A stretch of DNA of 38,731 nt from Paenibacillus polymyxa (GCF_018614975.1 NZ_JAGGNR010000034.1:1-38731); one strand, 5' to 3'. Positions 17,547 through 25,826 are shown, counted from the first letter of the stretch. Numbers and translations are program-made. The notes: generated from the letters alone by a model not told the origin.

Positions 17547-19769
17547 TTGTCTGAACAGGAAACGGTTCTGGAACCCAATGAAGAAACAATAAAGGCAGAA
17601 CGCCATGAACGAATCATCAAACAGGTAGCCAAGGAACTGTCACTGTCCTTGAAGCAGGTCCGCACAACGTCGGAGCTTCTGGACGAAGGCAATACGATTC
17701 CATTTATCGCCCGCTACCGTAAAGAAATGACTGGAGAGCTGGATGAGAACCAGCTGCGATCGATTGAAGAACGCATTGTTTATCTGCGCAATCTTGAGGA
17801 TCGCAAATTGGAAGTCATCCGTATTATAGAGGAACAGGGCAAACTGACCGGAGAACTGAAGCAATCCATTACCCAGGCTGTGAAGCTGCAGGAAGTGGAA
17901 GATCTATATCGACCATACCGTCAGAAGCGGAAAACGCGTGCCAGCGTGGCCAAGGAAAAAGGTCTTGAACCCCTTGCTGGTTGGATCTGGGGTCAACCGA
18001 AACAAGGAGATGCACTCCAGGAAGCTGCGAAATATATCAATGCTGAACTGGGTGTAGAAGATGCGGAGTCGGCGCTTCAGGGAGCCAAAGACATTCTCGC
18101 GGAGAACATCGCAGATGATGCTGCCATTCGTGCCTGGATTCGTCGGTACACCTTGGATCACGGCATGCTGACTTCGGAAGCGAAGGATGCTCAAGAGGAG
18201 TCCGTGTACGAGAATTATTATGATTACCGTGAACTAGCCAAAAAGATGCCTCCACACCGTATTCTCGCGATTAATCGCGGGGAACGTGAGAATATTCTGA
18301 AAGTTGGCCTGGACGTACAGGCAGAACCGGCCCATCGTCATATGGAAGGACAGATCATTCGTGGTGCTTCTGCTGTGCAGGATATCCTGCGTGATGTGAT
18401 TGAAGATGCATACAAGCGGCTGATTGCGCCTTCCATTGAGCGTGAAGTTCGTGGAGAACTCACGGAAAAAGGTGAAAATCAGGCCATATCGGTATTCTCG
18501 GCCAATCTGCGTAATCTGTTGCTTCAACCACCGATTCATGGCAAACGTGTGCTGGGTGTCGATCCTGCCTATCGTACCGGTTGTAAACTGGCTGTAGTGG
18601 ATGATACGGGCAAGCTGCTGGAAGTGGCGGTGACCTACCCAACGCCACCACACAACAAGAAACGTGAAGCTGCGGAAGTATTCCATCGGATGATCAAGCA
18701 ATATGATATCGGACTGATCGTCATTGGTAATGGTACCGGATCACGTGAAACGGAGCAGTTTGTTGCCGAGATCATTCAGGAGAACGGTGATGAAAGTCTT
18801 GTGTATCTGATTGTTAACGAAGCAGGCGCGAGCGTATATTCTGCATCCAAGCTGGCCCAGGAAGAGTTCCCTGATCTGGATGTTGCAGAGCGCAGTGCAG
18901 CTTCCATTGCTCGCCGGGTACAAGATCCGCTGGCGGAGTTGGTTAAGATTGATCCAAAAGCCATTGGCGTGGGTCAATATCAGCATGACGTATCCCAGAA
19001 GATTCTCGAAGAAAGCCTGAAGGCTGTCGTGGAATCCGCAGTTAACCATGTAGGCGTGGATGTGAATACCGCTTCACCTTCGTTGCTGTCATATGTTGCC
19101 GGAGTTAACGCTACGATTGCCAAAAACATCGTGAAGTACCGCGAAGAGAATGGCCGGTTCACGAACCGCCGTCAGCTTCAGAAGGTGCCACGTCTGGGTG
19201 CGAAAACCTATGAGCAGTGCGTAGGATTTATGCGTATTGGTGAGGGTGAGAACCCGCTGGACCGTACACCGATTCACCCAGAGTCCTACAAGGTTGTGGA
19301 TCAGCTGTTCAAGGAGCTTCAGGTTACACTGGACAAGTTGGGCAGCAAGGAACTGTCGGTGTTACTGTCGGAGCAACAGCCAGGGGAATTGGCTGCGAAA
19401 CTGGACGTAGGTGTGCCTACATTGCGTGACATTCTGGACAGCTTGCAGCGTCCGGGGCGTGACCCGCGTGAAGAAATGCCGTTGCCAATCTTCCGTACAG
19501 ATGTATTGAAAATTGAGGATCTTGTAGAAGGTATGGAGCTGCAAGGTACGGTTCGGAACGTAATTGATTTTGGAGCCTTTGTTGATATTGGAATCAAGAG
19601 TGATGGGCTTGTCCATATCTCACAGCTCAGCAACGGATATGTTAAACATCCGATGGATGTTGTATCTGTCGGGGATAATGTAACGGTCTGGGTTATGAAT
19701 GTGGATACCAAAAAAGGCCGTGTCGGCCTTACGATGAAGAAGCCTGCTTCTGCGCAACAGTCTTCTTAA
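17547..19769 (+). CDS. tex: Tex family RNA-binding transcription accessory protein
   Basis: A 740-residue Tex/YdcI protein. TTG 17547 is preferred as start because GGAAGGAAAGAGGGA sits at the right distance; the in-frame ATG at 17505 has no such site. Domains in order: Tex N-terminal helical domain (about 10-200), YqgF/RuvC-like domain (about 330-460, GVDPAYRTGCKLAVVD around residue 339), two helix-hairpin-helix motifs (about 490-560, 'SYVAGVNATIAKNIV') and an S1 RNA-binding domain (about 655-730, 'TVRNVIDFGAFVDIG'). Tex proteins bind nucleic acid and associate with transcription and translation. The tex-cmpA-sprT neighbourhood matches B. subtilis ydcI-cmpA-ydcK. Confidence 0.95.
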   Translation: MSEQETVLEPNEETIKAERHERIIKQVAKELSLSLKQVRTTSELLDEGNTIPFIARYRKEMTGELDENQLRSIEERIVYLRNLEDRKLEVIRIIEEQGKLTGELKQSITQAVKLQEVEDLYRPYRQKRKTRASVAKEKGLEPLAGWIWGQPKQGDALQEAAKYINAELGVEDAESALQGAKDILAENIADDAAIRAWIRRYTLDHGMLTSEAKDAQEESVYENYYDYRELAKKMPPHRILAINRGERENILKVGLDVQAEPAHRHMEGQIIRGASAVQDILRDVIEDAYKRLIAPSIEREVRGELTEKGENQAISVFSANLRNLLLQPPIHGKRVLGVDPAYRTGCKLAVVDDTGKLLEVAVTYPTPPHNKKREAAEVFHRMIKQYDIGLIVIGNGTGSRETEQFVAEIIQENGDESLVYLIVNEAGASVYSASKLAQEEFPDLDVAERSAASIARRVQDPLAELVKIDPKAIGVGQYQHDVSQKILEESLKAVVESAVNHVGVDVNTASPSLLSYVAGVNATIAKNIVKYREENGRFTNRRQLQKVPRLGAKTYEQCVGFMRIGEGENPLDRTPIHPESYKVVDQLFKELQVTLDKLGSKELSVLLSEQQPGELAAKLDVGVPTLRDILDSLQRPGRDPREEMPLPIFRTDVLKIEDLVEGMELQGTVRNVIDFGAFVDIGIKSDGLVHISQLSNGYVKHPMDVVSVGDNVTVWVMNVDTKKGRVGLTMKKPASAQQSS

Positions 19770-19784
19770 ATAGTAGGATTGGAG

Positions 19785-19813
19785 AACAGCCTTCCCTGAC
19801 CAGGAAGGCTGTT
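19785..19813 (+). terminator. Terminator after tex
   Basis: AACAGCCTTCC pairs perfectly with GGAAGGCTGTT (7-base loop), followed by TGTTGT. Confidence 0.8.
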
Positions 19814-19949
19814 TGTTGTCGACAGTAATAGTCCCGTTGTCCGTTCTAATTCCTTTAGTAAGTAGGGTAGGCAATATGTGCATTTTCTTAAAGTGCGTGT
19901 TCAAAAGGCCATCCTTCGGAACCCGATGCAGACTTTTATGAACAACCTC

Positions 19950-20093
19950 TTAAAGTTCGTTTTCCGCGCTGCGTGGTGTGCCATTTGCTGGTTTGTTACG
20001 ATAAAAGAACCAGCATTCGTTCAGCAACTTGATTTGCCTGCTGTCCTTTTTGTGAAATGCACGCATCAGTTGATTGCAAAGCCATTGAGGCAA
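19950..20093 (-). CDS. cmpA: Cortex morphogenetic protein CmpA
   Basis: A 47-residue small protein, translated from a TTG start preceded by a very strong GAGGAGGAGA ribosome site. The protein begins MPQWLCNQLMRAF and contains the family core 'QIKLLNECWFFYRNKPA', which is recognisable as CmpA (37 residues in B. subtilis). CmpA acts in the mother cell with ClpXP to degrade SpoIVA in cells that fail to build a proper spore envelope, restraining cortex assembly. It sits between tex and the sprT-like gene as in B. subtilis. A CATATGCT at 20131-20138 (minus strand) matches the SigE -10 consensus CATAYNNT, but no good -35 is seen. The plus-strand frame across it is a shadow. Confidence 0.85.
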   Translation of the reverse strand: MPQWLCNQLMRAFHKKDSRQIKLLNECWFFYRNKPANGTPRSAENEL

Positions 20094-20205
20094 GGGTATC
20101 TCCTCCTCTTGCATAATTCATCTGTACGTTAGCATATGTGGCAATAGCCTGGACTGTGCGGGATAAGTGGAGGCCTTCGGCAAATCAATATCTCAATCAC
20201 ACAAA

Positions 20206-20241
20206 AAAAGCACAAATCCCAATTCAGGGAGATGTGCTTTT
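20206..20241 (-). terminator. Terminator of the 118-residue unknown gene
   Basis: On the minus strand AAAAGCACATCTCCC pairs with GGGATTTGTGCTTTT, followed by TTTGTG. Confidence 0.8.
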
Positions 20242-20276
20242 CGTTCTCATCATTATAAAATGATACCTGAGGTGAA

Positions 20277-20633
20277 TTAGAGAGCTTCCATCTCTTCTTC
20301 ATACCATTGTTCCAATTGGGCCTGAAGAGCCCGGATTTCGGTAAGCAGAGAAATCAAAGGATAATGGCTTTCACGTAGTGCTGCAAAAGATTCTTCAAGC
20401 GCATTGATATAATCAAGGCCGCCGATGATAGTAAGATTTTCGTTCAGGAGATCGAGGCTGTCACATTCGGCGATCGCCCAAGGCAGGACAGGTACATCTG
20501 CTGCAGTGAGTTTATCAATTTCCTTGTGCAGGCGCAGGTTGAGCGCACTGAGTTGATAGGCGTAATCTGCCGGCATTTCCACGAACTGCAATTGTTGTTC
20601 CTGCTGCAGGATGACATAGCGCATTTTAGGCAT
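20277..20633 (-). CDS. Uncharacterised small acidic protein
   Basis: About 118 residues if ATG 20633 (MPKMRYVIL) is the start; an ATG at 20660 would add nine residues but overlaps the GAGGGGAG ribosome site. It is soluble, with a short beta-like start ('RYVILQQEQQLQFVEMP') and then long acidic helices ('RALQAQLEQWYEEEMEAL' at the end). I do not recognise the family. It diverges from the SprT-like gene, with about 120 bases between them, and has its own terminator. Confidence 0.65.
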   Translation of the reverse strand: MPKMRYVILQQEQQLQFVEMPADYAYQLSALNLRLHKEIDKLTAADVPVLPWAIAECDSLDLLNENLTIIGGLDYINALEESFAALRESHYPLISLLTEIRALQAQLEQWYEEEMEAL

Positions 20634-20752
20634 AACGAGTAATAATCTCCCCTCATACATTCTACTTGACAGTGTAGCCTACGAAACGGTTAAAATTCAA
20701 GTATTATGCCGGAAAAACAAATGCTCCGAGGGGGTGCAAGGAGAGGATACCG

Positions 20753-21214
20753 ATGGAAAATGAGGAATTGCAACAATGGATTGAACAGGTATCACTGGAT
20801 CATTTCGGAGTGCCGTTCACCCATGAAGCGTTGTTTAACAGTCGCCTGACCACGACGGGTGGACGTTATATGCTCAAAAGTCACCGGATTGAGATCAATC
20901 CGCATCAGCTCGAAGCATACGGGCGGGATGAGGTTGAAAAAATTATCAAACATGAGCTGTGTCACTATCATCTGCATATTCGTGGGCGCGGCTATCAGCA
21001 TCGGGACCCGGAATTCAAAGCTTTATTGCAGAAGGTAGGCGGCTCGCGTTACTGCCAATCACTTCCTGACGGCAAAGGTAGAAAGCCGCTTCCATATCGT
21101 TATAAGCTGGTGTGCAAGAGCTGTGGTACGGAATATTTGCGCAAGCGGAAAATAGATCCGAAGCGTTACCGTTGTGGTCGTTGCGCGGGAAAGCTGAGCC
21201 TTCAGAATATCTGA
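20753..21214 (+). CDS. SprT-like metalloprotease-domain protein (SprL/YdcK)
   Basis: A 153-residue SprT-family protein. The zinc protease motif is H67-E-L-C-H71, followed by 'YHLH', and a C-terminal zinc ribbon supplies two CxxC pairs ('CKSCGTEY' and 'CGRCAG'). This is the length and layout of the bacterial SprT-like YdcK group; substrates in bacteria are not established. It starts at ATG with GGAGAGG upstream. It is followed by a tRNA array, as ydcK is followed by trnS in B. subtilis. Confidence 0.9.
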   Translation: MENEELQQWIEQVSLDHFGVPFTHEALFNSRLTTTGGRYMLKSHRIEINPHQLEAYGRDEVEKIIKHELCHYHLHIRGRGYQHRDPEFKALLQKVGGSRYCQSLPDGKGRKPLPYRYKLVCKSCGTEYLRKRKIDPKRYRCGRCAGKLSLQNI

Positions 21215-21258
21215 TGTGTGCATTGTTTGCTACGCATAAGAAAGTGATGAAAGGCATG

Positions 21259-21287
21259 TTGACTTGGATTATTAATCATGATAGATT
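21259..21287 (+). promoter_or_regulatory. Promoter of tRNA-Asn/tRNA-Ser
   Basis: TTGACT, 17-base spacer, TAGATT, with an extended TGA just before the -10. The tRNA-Asn gene starts 21 bases later. Confidence 0.6.
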
Positions 21288-21307
21288 AATCTTATTCAAG
21301 ATCATTT

Positions 21308-21383
21308 TCCCTGATAGCTCAGTTGGTAGAGCACTCGACTGTTAATCGAGTTGTCACAGGTTCGAGCCCTGTTCGGGGAGCCA
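21308..21383 (+). tRNA. tRNA-Asn (GTT)
   Basis: A full cloverleaf: acceptor TCCCTGA pairs with TCGGGGA, D-arm TAGCTCAGTTGGTAGA, anticodon loop CTGTTAA with GTT, T-arm ACAGGTTCGAGCCCTGT, and the 3' CCA is encoded. Confidence 0.97.
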
Positions 21384-21389
21384 TTTCTT

Positions 21390-21478
21390 GGAGAGATACC
21401 CAAGTGGCTATAAGGGGACCCTCTGCTAAGGGGTTAGACTGCGTAAGCGGTGCGAGGGTTCGAATCCCTCTCTCTCCG
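21390..21478 (+). tRNA. tRNA-Ser (GCT)
   Basis: Acceptor GGAGAGA pairs with TCTCTCC, anticodon GCT in CTGCTAA, a long class II variable arm, and T-arm GAGGGTTCGAATCCCTC. CCA is not encoded. It lies six bases after tRNA-Asn and is surely co-transcribed. Confidence 0.96.
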
Positions 21479-21604
21479 TTCTGAATTAAACTTCTCTGCA
21501 AAGGGATGAGAACCCTAAAGGTTCGTCGGAGCATAAGCTTCGTTAGCAATACTTCACAGTCTCGAACGAAGGGAGAGTACCCCTCTTTCTCCGTCCAGAT
21601 TGCA

Positions 21605-21660
21605 CTAAAAATCCTCTTCACATTAGACCGGTTAACGGTCAGTGTGAAGGGGATTTTTAG
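21605..21660. terminator. Bidirectional terminator after tRNA-Ser
   Basis: A near-perfect 25-base inverted repeat (CTAAAAATCC...CGGTC, five-base centre) with A-run and T-run at its ends. It separates the tRNA pair from the convergent ArsR-type gene. Confidence 0.85.
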
Positions 21661-21700
21661 CGTTTATTCATCTTTGCTTATCCCTGGTGTACGCTTCAGC

Positions 21701-22399
21701 CTAAAGTGAAATGTTCAACACCTCGTATAAACCTTTCTTGCCTGCTTCCGTTACTTCGACAGAGCGACTTCCTGTTTTTTGTCGAATCCAGTCCAGTTCC
21801 GATAATCGTTGCCTTAGCTGTTCGCCAAGCACACCTGAGAGATGATGGCGGCGTTCGCTCCAATCCAGACATTTGCGAGCGATGGCCCGCCGTGACTCCG
21901 GTTTCACTTGAAGTTTAATTCCGAACGCGTTGAACCACTGCATTCCTTTCTCTGTAACTTGATAATCCTTGCTGTGTGCCTCTTCGGGGTCTGAAAGATA
22001 CCCCTTCTGTACGAAGGCTTCACAGAGCGAGATTCCCAATTTCCCGGCCAGATGACCATAACAGGTCCGTGCATGACTCAGTTGTTGAAGCTGATCGGAT
22101 TGTTTGAGAGAGCGGATCTGTACAGGCGGGGCAATACTGGCCATGCTTTCAATCAGATTAGCAATTTCTTTGTTTGCAATACGGTAGTATCGGTGGCGCC
22201 CTTGTTGTTCAACTTCGAGTAATCCTCCCTCTACGAGTTTAGCTAGATGGCTGCTTGCCGTCTGGGGAGTGACACTTGCCATATGAGCAAGCTCTCCTGC
22301 GGGCAACGCACGGCCATCCAGTAAGGATGACAGAAAAATGGAGCGACTTGGATCAGCGATTAACGACGCAATAATAGTAATATTCGGATATACATTCAT
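21701..22399 (-). CDS. ArsR-type winged-helix transcriptional regulator
   Basis: A 232-residue protein. The N-terminal 95 residues form an ArsR winged helix ('LPAGELAHMASVTPQTASSHLAKLVEGGLLEVEQQGRHRYYRI'). No metal-binding ELCVCDL-type Cys motif is present, so metal sensing is unlikely. The remaining 130 residues are a second, ligand- or dimer-type domain repeating a winged-helix pattern ('YQVTEKGMQWFNAFGI'). It diverges from a flavin-reductase-like gene, which it may control; a TACAA-TCGAG-TTGTA dyad lies in the shared spacer. Confidence 0.85.
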   Translation of the reverse strand: MNVYPNITIIASLIADPSRSIFLSSLLDGRALPAGELAHMASVTPQTASSHLAKLVEGGLLEVEQQGRHRYYRIANKEIANLIESMASIAPPVQIRSLKQSDQLQQLSHARTCYGHLAGKLGISLCEAFVQKGYLSDPEEAHSKDYQVTEKGMQWFNAFGIKLQVKPESRRAIARKCLDWSERRHHLSGVLGEQLRQRLSELDWIRQKTGSRSVEVTEAGKKGLYEVLNISL

Positions 22400-22430
22400 A
22401 CTTCGATCATACCTGAACTATTACTGTATT

Positions 22431-22445
22431 ACAATCGAGTTGTAT
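22431..22445. promoter_or_regulatory. Candidate operator in the ArsR/flavin-reductase spacer
   Basis: A 5-base perfect dyad with five-base centre (TACAA-TCGAG-TTGTA), 32 bases upstream of the regulator start and 61 upstream of the divergent gene. Its position suits an autoregulatory operator; binding is unproved. Confidence 0.35.
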
Positions 22446-22506
22446 CGTCCCATATGGGTCAGATTGAGCTTATAAAGCATTGGAATGGGAACAGGAGAGG
22501 TACAGG

Positions 22507-23166
22507 ATGAAAAAGATAACGAAACAGGACTTTGCTACAGAGCAGTTGTCCGAGAGTCCAGCAGTGATTCAACATGAAACGATTAATCCCAGTATTTTAT
22601 ATTATGGCACGCCTGTATTACTGCTAAGCACATTAAATGAGGATGGGTCAACCAACCTGTCACCATTATCTTCGTCTTGGGCGCTCGGAGACTGTCTGGT
22701 TCTTGGTCTAGGTACACAGGGCAAAGCCTATGAAAATCTGAGTCGACATCCGGAGTGTGTGATTAATTTGCCGGATGCATCTATGTGGAAACAGGTTGAA
22801 GCATTGGGCCGTTATACGGGAGTTACCCCGGTTCCTGAGGAGAAAAGGAAGATGGGCTATGAATATTGTCATGATAAATTCACTGTGGCTGAACTGACAT
22901 CTGAATGCTCGGTTCAAGTGGCTCCAGATAAAATAGTTGAATGTCCGCTCCAGATTGAAGCGGCTGTACAACACATACGTACTCCCGAACATACACCGTT
23001 CATGGCGATTGTCGAAGTGAAAGCGGTGAAGGTGCACGCGCACACCCGCATGATATCTGGACCGAACAAGATTAATCCGGAGGAATGGCATCCACTGCTA
23101 TATAATTTCAGACATTATTACGGATTGGGAGAGAGACAAGGGAGTAATTTTCGGGCAGAGAATTGA
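22507..23166 (+). CDS. Flavin reductase-like / FMN-binding split-barrel protein
   Basis: A 219-residue protein with the split-barrel fold signature 'TPVLLLSTLNEDGSTNLSPLSSSWALGD' (about residues 36-63), 'YENLSRHPECVINLP' and a C-terminal 'GPNKINPEEWHPLLYNFRHYYGLG'. This is the flavin reductase-like / DUF447-related group that binds FMN and often acts as an oxidoreductase partner. ATG 22507 follows GGAGAGG; an in-frame ATG 27 bases earlier would place the ribosome site inside the gene. Divergent from the ArsR-type regulator. Substrate unknown. Confidence 0.8.
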   Translation: MKKITKQDFATEQLSESPAVIQHETINPSILYYGTPVLLLSTLNEDGSTNLSPLSSSWALGDCLVLGLGTQGKAYENLSRHPECVINLPDASMWKQVEALGRYTGVTPVPEEKRKMGYEYCHDKFTVAELTSECSVQVAPDKIVECPLQIEAAVQHIRTPEHTPFMAIVEVKAVKVHAHTRMISGPNKINPEEWHPLLYNFRHYYGLGERQGSNFRAEN

Positions 23167-23256
23167 CCTGAGTGGAAGTTCAACCTATATAGTCAGGGAA
23201 AGATTGGGTAATAGTAAAGATAGACTCATGTTCGATCTGCTGAGTTAAAATGAAGA

Positions 23257-23292
23257 GAACCTGCATGGATCAACAAGTGACCATGCAGGTTC
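23257..23292. terminator. Stem-loop between convergent genes
   Basis: GAACCTGCATGG pairs perfectly with CCATGCAGGTTC. Placed between the flavin-reductase-like gene and the HAD gene, it probably serves as a terminator for both, although T-runs are short. Confidence 0.65.
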
Positions 23293-23317
23293 AGTGCTTA
23301 ATTCAGTATGGCTTCAA

Positions 23318-24214
23318 TTACTGACCTTCTCCGACAATCGTTTCTGGACGGGACACCGGTTTACCTTTAAGCAGGCACTCGATGGCATGGGCAACACCGT
23401 GCTCCACATTGGTCAGCGTTATGGCTTTGGCTAATGCCTGGATTTCGGGTTCGCCATTACCCATGGCGATGCCAAGTCCTGCCATTTTTAACATGGAGAC
23501 ATCGTTGAAGTTATCACCAATCGCTACTGTATCTTCCATGGCGATGTTCAGGTGAGCCGCCAGTTTGGTGAGGGCATTACCTTTGGATACGTCCGGGTGC
23601 TGCATTTCAAAGTTATGCTCAAAGGATACAACCATAGCGACATCGGATCGGGAAGCGAAGTATTCTCGTCCTGTCTTTACTTTGTCCGGATTCATGGAGA
23701 AGGCCATAATATTATAGATGTAGGCTTCTGCCGGAATTTCGAGGTGGCTGTTTACACGGTGGTAGTCTTTTTTGTCATAGTGTTTCTTAATGCCCCGAAT
23801 CATGCGTTCAATGTCCTCACCAGGGTTCGAACCCAGAACACGTTCCATCTCGGCGAGCAAGGTCTCATGACTGCTACGCGGGGCATAGATACCTTGTTGC
23901 GTTGAAGCCTCATAATAGACATCATGATCTTCCAGCCACTGCATGACGGAAGCTGCTGTGTCACGCTCGAGCGGAAGATGGAATAAACGTTCACCGTCTG
24001 CGTCATGAATTGTCGCTCCATTGGAGCCGATAATTGGGGTTTTGATTCCACCTTCGCGGCTGATGGTCACAACATCGGAATAGACACGTCCTGTTGCAAT
24101 GGTAACTTTCATACCGGATTGCTGGGCCTTTTGGATGGCTGCGGCATTCTCCGGGCTAATCTGGCTATCTATGTTCAACAAAGTTCCATCTAAATCTGTG
24201 GCAAATAATTTCAT
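23318..24214 (-). CDS. Cof-type HAD-IIB sugar phosphatase
   Basis: A 298-residue haloacid dehalogenase phosphatase. Motif I is DLDGTLL (residues 6-12), motif II 'TIATGR', motif III Lys near 'DVSKGNALTKL', and motif IV 'AIGDNFNDVSML', with the C2 cap between motifs II and III. These cytoplasmic enzymes dephosphorylate sugar phosphates and flavin precursors. The ATG at 24214 is chosen because AAGGAG in the end of the DeoR gene lies just upstream and the protein then starts MKLFATDLDGT; only four bases separate the two genes, so they form an operon. Confidence 0.92.
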   Translation of the reverse strand: MKLFATDLDGTLLNIDSQISPENAAAIQKAQQSGMKVTIATGRVYSDVVTISREGGIKTPIIGSNGATIHDADGERLFHLPLERDTAASVMQWLEDHDVYYEASTQQGIYAPRSSHETLLAEMERVLGSNPGEDIERMIRGIKKHYDKKDYHRVNSHLEIPAEAYIYNIMAFSMNPDKVKTGREYFASRSDVAMVVSFEHNFEMQHPDVSKGNALTKLAAHLNIAMEDTVAIGDNFNDVSMLKMAGLGIAMGNGEPEIQALAKAITLTNVEHGVAHAIECLLKGKPVSRPETIVGEGQ

Positions 24215-24218
24215 ATAT

Positions 24219-24995
24219 TTACAACTCCTTATCATCTGTAGGTTCAGGAATGAGAATCTCAACCTGTTGTTCGGCTAGAAAAACAAGCCATTCTTTGGTT
24301 GGCCATTGATCCGTAATCAATACATCCACCAATGACCAGTCGGCAAAACGATAACCATAACGTCTATCAAACTTGGATTGATCTGCAAGAATAACAACTT
24401 TCTTGGCAGCTTTCATCATTTGGTGTTTAATTTTCCCTTCCTCTTCGGAAGCACTGAAGCCATCCATGGTGATTCCGCCAATTCCGATAAAGGCTTTATC
24501 TACATAATAGTGGGAGAGGGTCTCGATAACAGAGGTACCGTAGACATAACGTTGTTCCTTATCTACTTTGCCTCCGAGCAAACGAATCTGGACAGCAGTG
24601 TGATTGGAGAGAAGATCAGCGGAATGAATCGAATTAGTAATGACGGTACAGGATTTGCCGTTTAAGTTCTCGGCACAGGCCTGCACAGTCGTGGAAGAGT
24701 CCAGAATAATGATCTCGCCTTGTCTTACAATGGCCGCAGCGAGCTTGCCGATGGCTCTCTTTTCCTCAGATACATCGAGTAAACGGTCTTTGTAGGATCT
24801 GAATTCTTGCGGAGGAGGGGGGAGAATCGCGCCGCCACGTGTTCGGATAATGGCATCCTGTTCCTCAAGCTTAATCAGATCCCTGCGTGCAGTATCCCGT
24901 GATACATCAAACAAGGCGACAATATCATCGGCTGAGATGCGATTGTGTTTGCGTAGATGTTCAACAATGAGCTGCATTCGTTCTTCTTGAAACAA
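24219..24995 (-). CDS. DeoR/GlpR-family transcriptional regulator
   Basis: A 258-residue sugar-phosphate-responsive repressor. The N-terminal HTH is 'RISADDIVALFDVSRDTARRDLIKLEEQ' and the C-terminal sensor (about 75-250) carries the DeoR signature 'ILDSSTTVQACAENL' and 'GGITMDGFSASEEEGKIK'. TTG 24995 is chosen because GGAGG stands eight bases before it; a GTG nine bases earlier is part of that site. It is transcribed together with the HAD phosphatase that follows, suggesting that the phosphatase acts on the regulator's inducer or a related sugar phosphate. Confidence 0.9.
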   Translation of the reverse strand: MFQEERMQLIVEHLRKHNRISADDIVALFDVSRDTARRDLIKLEEQDAIIRTRGGAILPPPPQEFRSYKDRLLDVSEEKRAIGKLAAAIVRQGEIIILDSSTTVQACAENLNGKSCTVITNSIHSADLLSNHTAVQIRLLGGKVDKEQRYVYGTSVIETLSHYYVDKAFIGIGGITMDGFSASEEEGKIKHQMMKAAKKVVILADQSKFDRRYGYRFADWSLVDVLITDQWPTKEWLVFLAEQQVEILIPEPTDDKEL

Positions 24996-25235
24996 ATATG
25001 TCACCTCCGAGTGTATGGATGACCGTACTTATACTGATACTTTAATTATAAGTATTCTTAATGTCATTTGCAATATTATAAGTGAATGTAAGTTTTTTTA
25101 AGTATTTTAATAGATGATTTACATTGTTCCTGCACGGGGGTGACATTGGCATGAATGGGGAGGTGGCTAATAATGGCTCTGAAGAGCAGTATGCAATGGA
25201 CAAAAAGGCTTGAAAAATAAATTTCAAAAAAAGTA

Positions 25236-25265
25236 TTGCAAGTTCAAATTGTCCTGTGGTATACT
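25236..25265 (+). promoter_or_regulatory. Promoter of the tRNA-Glu-Lys-Leu cluster
   Basis: TTGCAA, 18-base spacer, TATACT. The tRNA-Glu gene starts 35 bases after the -10. Confidence 0.7.
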
Positions 25266-25300
25266 CATTCTTGTCGCCAAGAAAGACAACTTGTTATTAA

Positions 25301-25372
25301 GGCCCGTTGGTCAAGGGGTTAAGACACCTCCCTTTCACGGAGGTAACAGGGGTTCGAATCCCCTACGGGTCA
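25301..25372 (+). tRNA. tRNA-Glu (TTC)
   Basis: Acceptor GGCCCGT pairs with ACGGGTC, anticodon TTC in CTTTCAC, T-arm AGGGGTTCGAATCCCCT. CCA is not encoded. Confidence 0.96.
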
Positions 25373-25478
25373 TATCTTCACTACCTTATGAGATCTATAT
25401 TTTCGATGAGTAATCCTCAAATTCATTGCTCTTATAGACAAGAACGAAGCATGGCACATCCGGTGAAGTTTACAGCAA

Positions 25479-25554
25479 GAGCCATTAGCTCAGTTGGTAG
25501 AGCACCTGACTTTTAATCAGGGTGTCGAAGGTTCGAGCCCTTCATGGCTCACCA
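25479..25554 (+). tRNA. tRNA-Lys (TTT)
   Basis: Acceptor GAGCCAT pairs with ATGGCTC, anticodon TTT in CTTTTAA, T-arm GAAGGTTCGAGCCCTTC, CCA encoded. About 106 bases separate it from tRNA-Glu, with no tRNA in between. Confidence 0.96.
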
Positions 25555-25569
25555 TTTTTACAATTGAAT

Positions 25570-25657
25570 ATGCGGTCGTGGTGGAATGGCAGACACGCTA
25601 TCTTGAGGGGGTAGTGGGTGTATACCCGTGGAGGTTCGAGTCCTCTCGACCGCATCA
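25570..25657 (+). repeat. 88-bp direct repeat, left copy (tRNA-Leu)
   Basis: The tRNA-Leu gene plus two bases before and three after match 38564-38651 at 86 of 88 positions, in the same orientation. The two copies bracket 12.9 kb that holds all urease and urea-transport genes. Confidence 0.9.
25572..25654 (+). tRNA. tRNA-Leu (GAG), copy 1
   Basis: Acceptor GCGGTCG pairs with CGACCGC, anticodon GAG in CTTGAGG, a class II variable arm (GGGT-GTAT-ACCC) and T-arm GAGGTTCGAGTCCTC. CCA is not encoded. It forms the left end of the urea-nitrogen block; an almost identical copy is at 38566. Confidence 0.96.
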
Positions 25658-25672
25658 CAGCAACAACGTTAT

Positions 25673-25713
25673 AAGATAGACTTTCATGATCATTCATGGG
25701 AGTCTATCTTTGT
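25673..25713 (+). terminator. Terminator of the tRNA-Glu-Lys-Leu cluster
   Basis: AAGATAGACTTTCATGA pairs with TCATGGGAGTCTATCTT (one G-T), followed by TGTGTT. Confidence 0.8.
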
Positions 25714-25826
25714 GTTATACGATATACCTCATCCTATTCCAGGCATATAAAGGCTGAGCATTCAGGAATAATGTGGTATAATTCAAGCAGATGAGTTGAT
25801 TATTACGGTTGGAAGGCGGTTCTTGT

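Noticed and set aside
19878..20132. 84-residue plus-strand frame
   Set aside because: It is antisense to cmpA; the minus strand has the strong ribosome site and the conserved protein.
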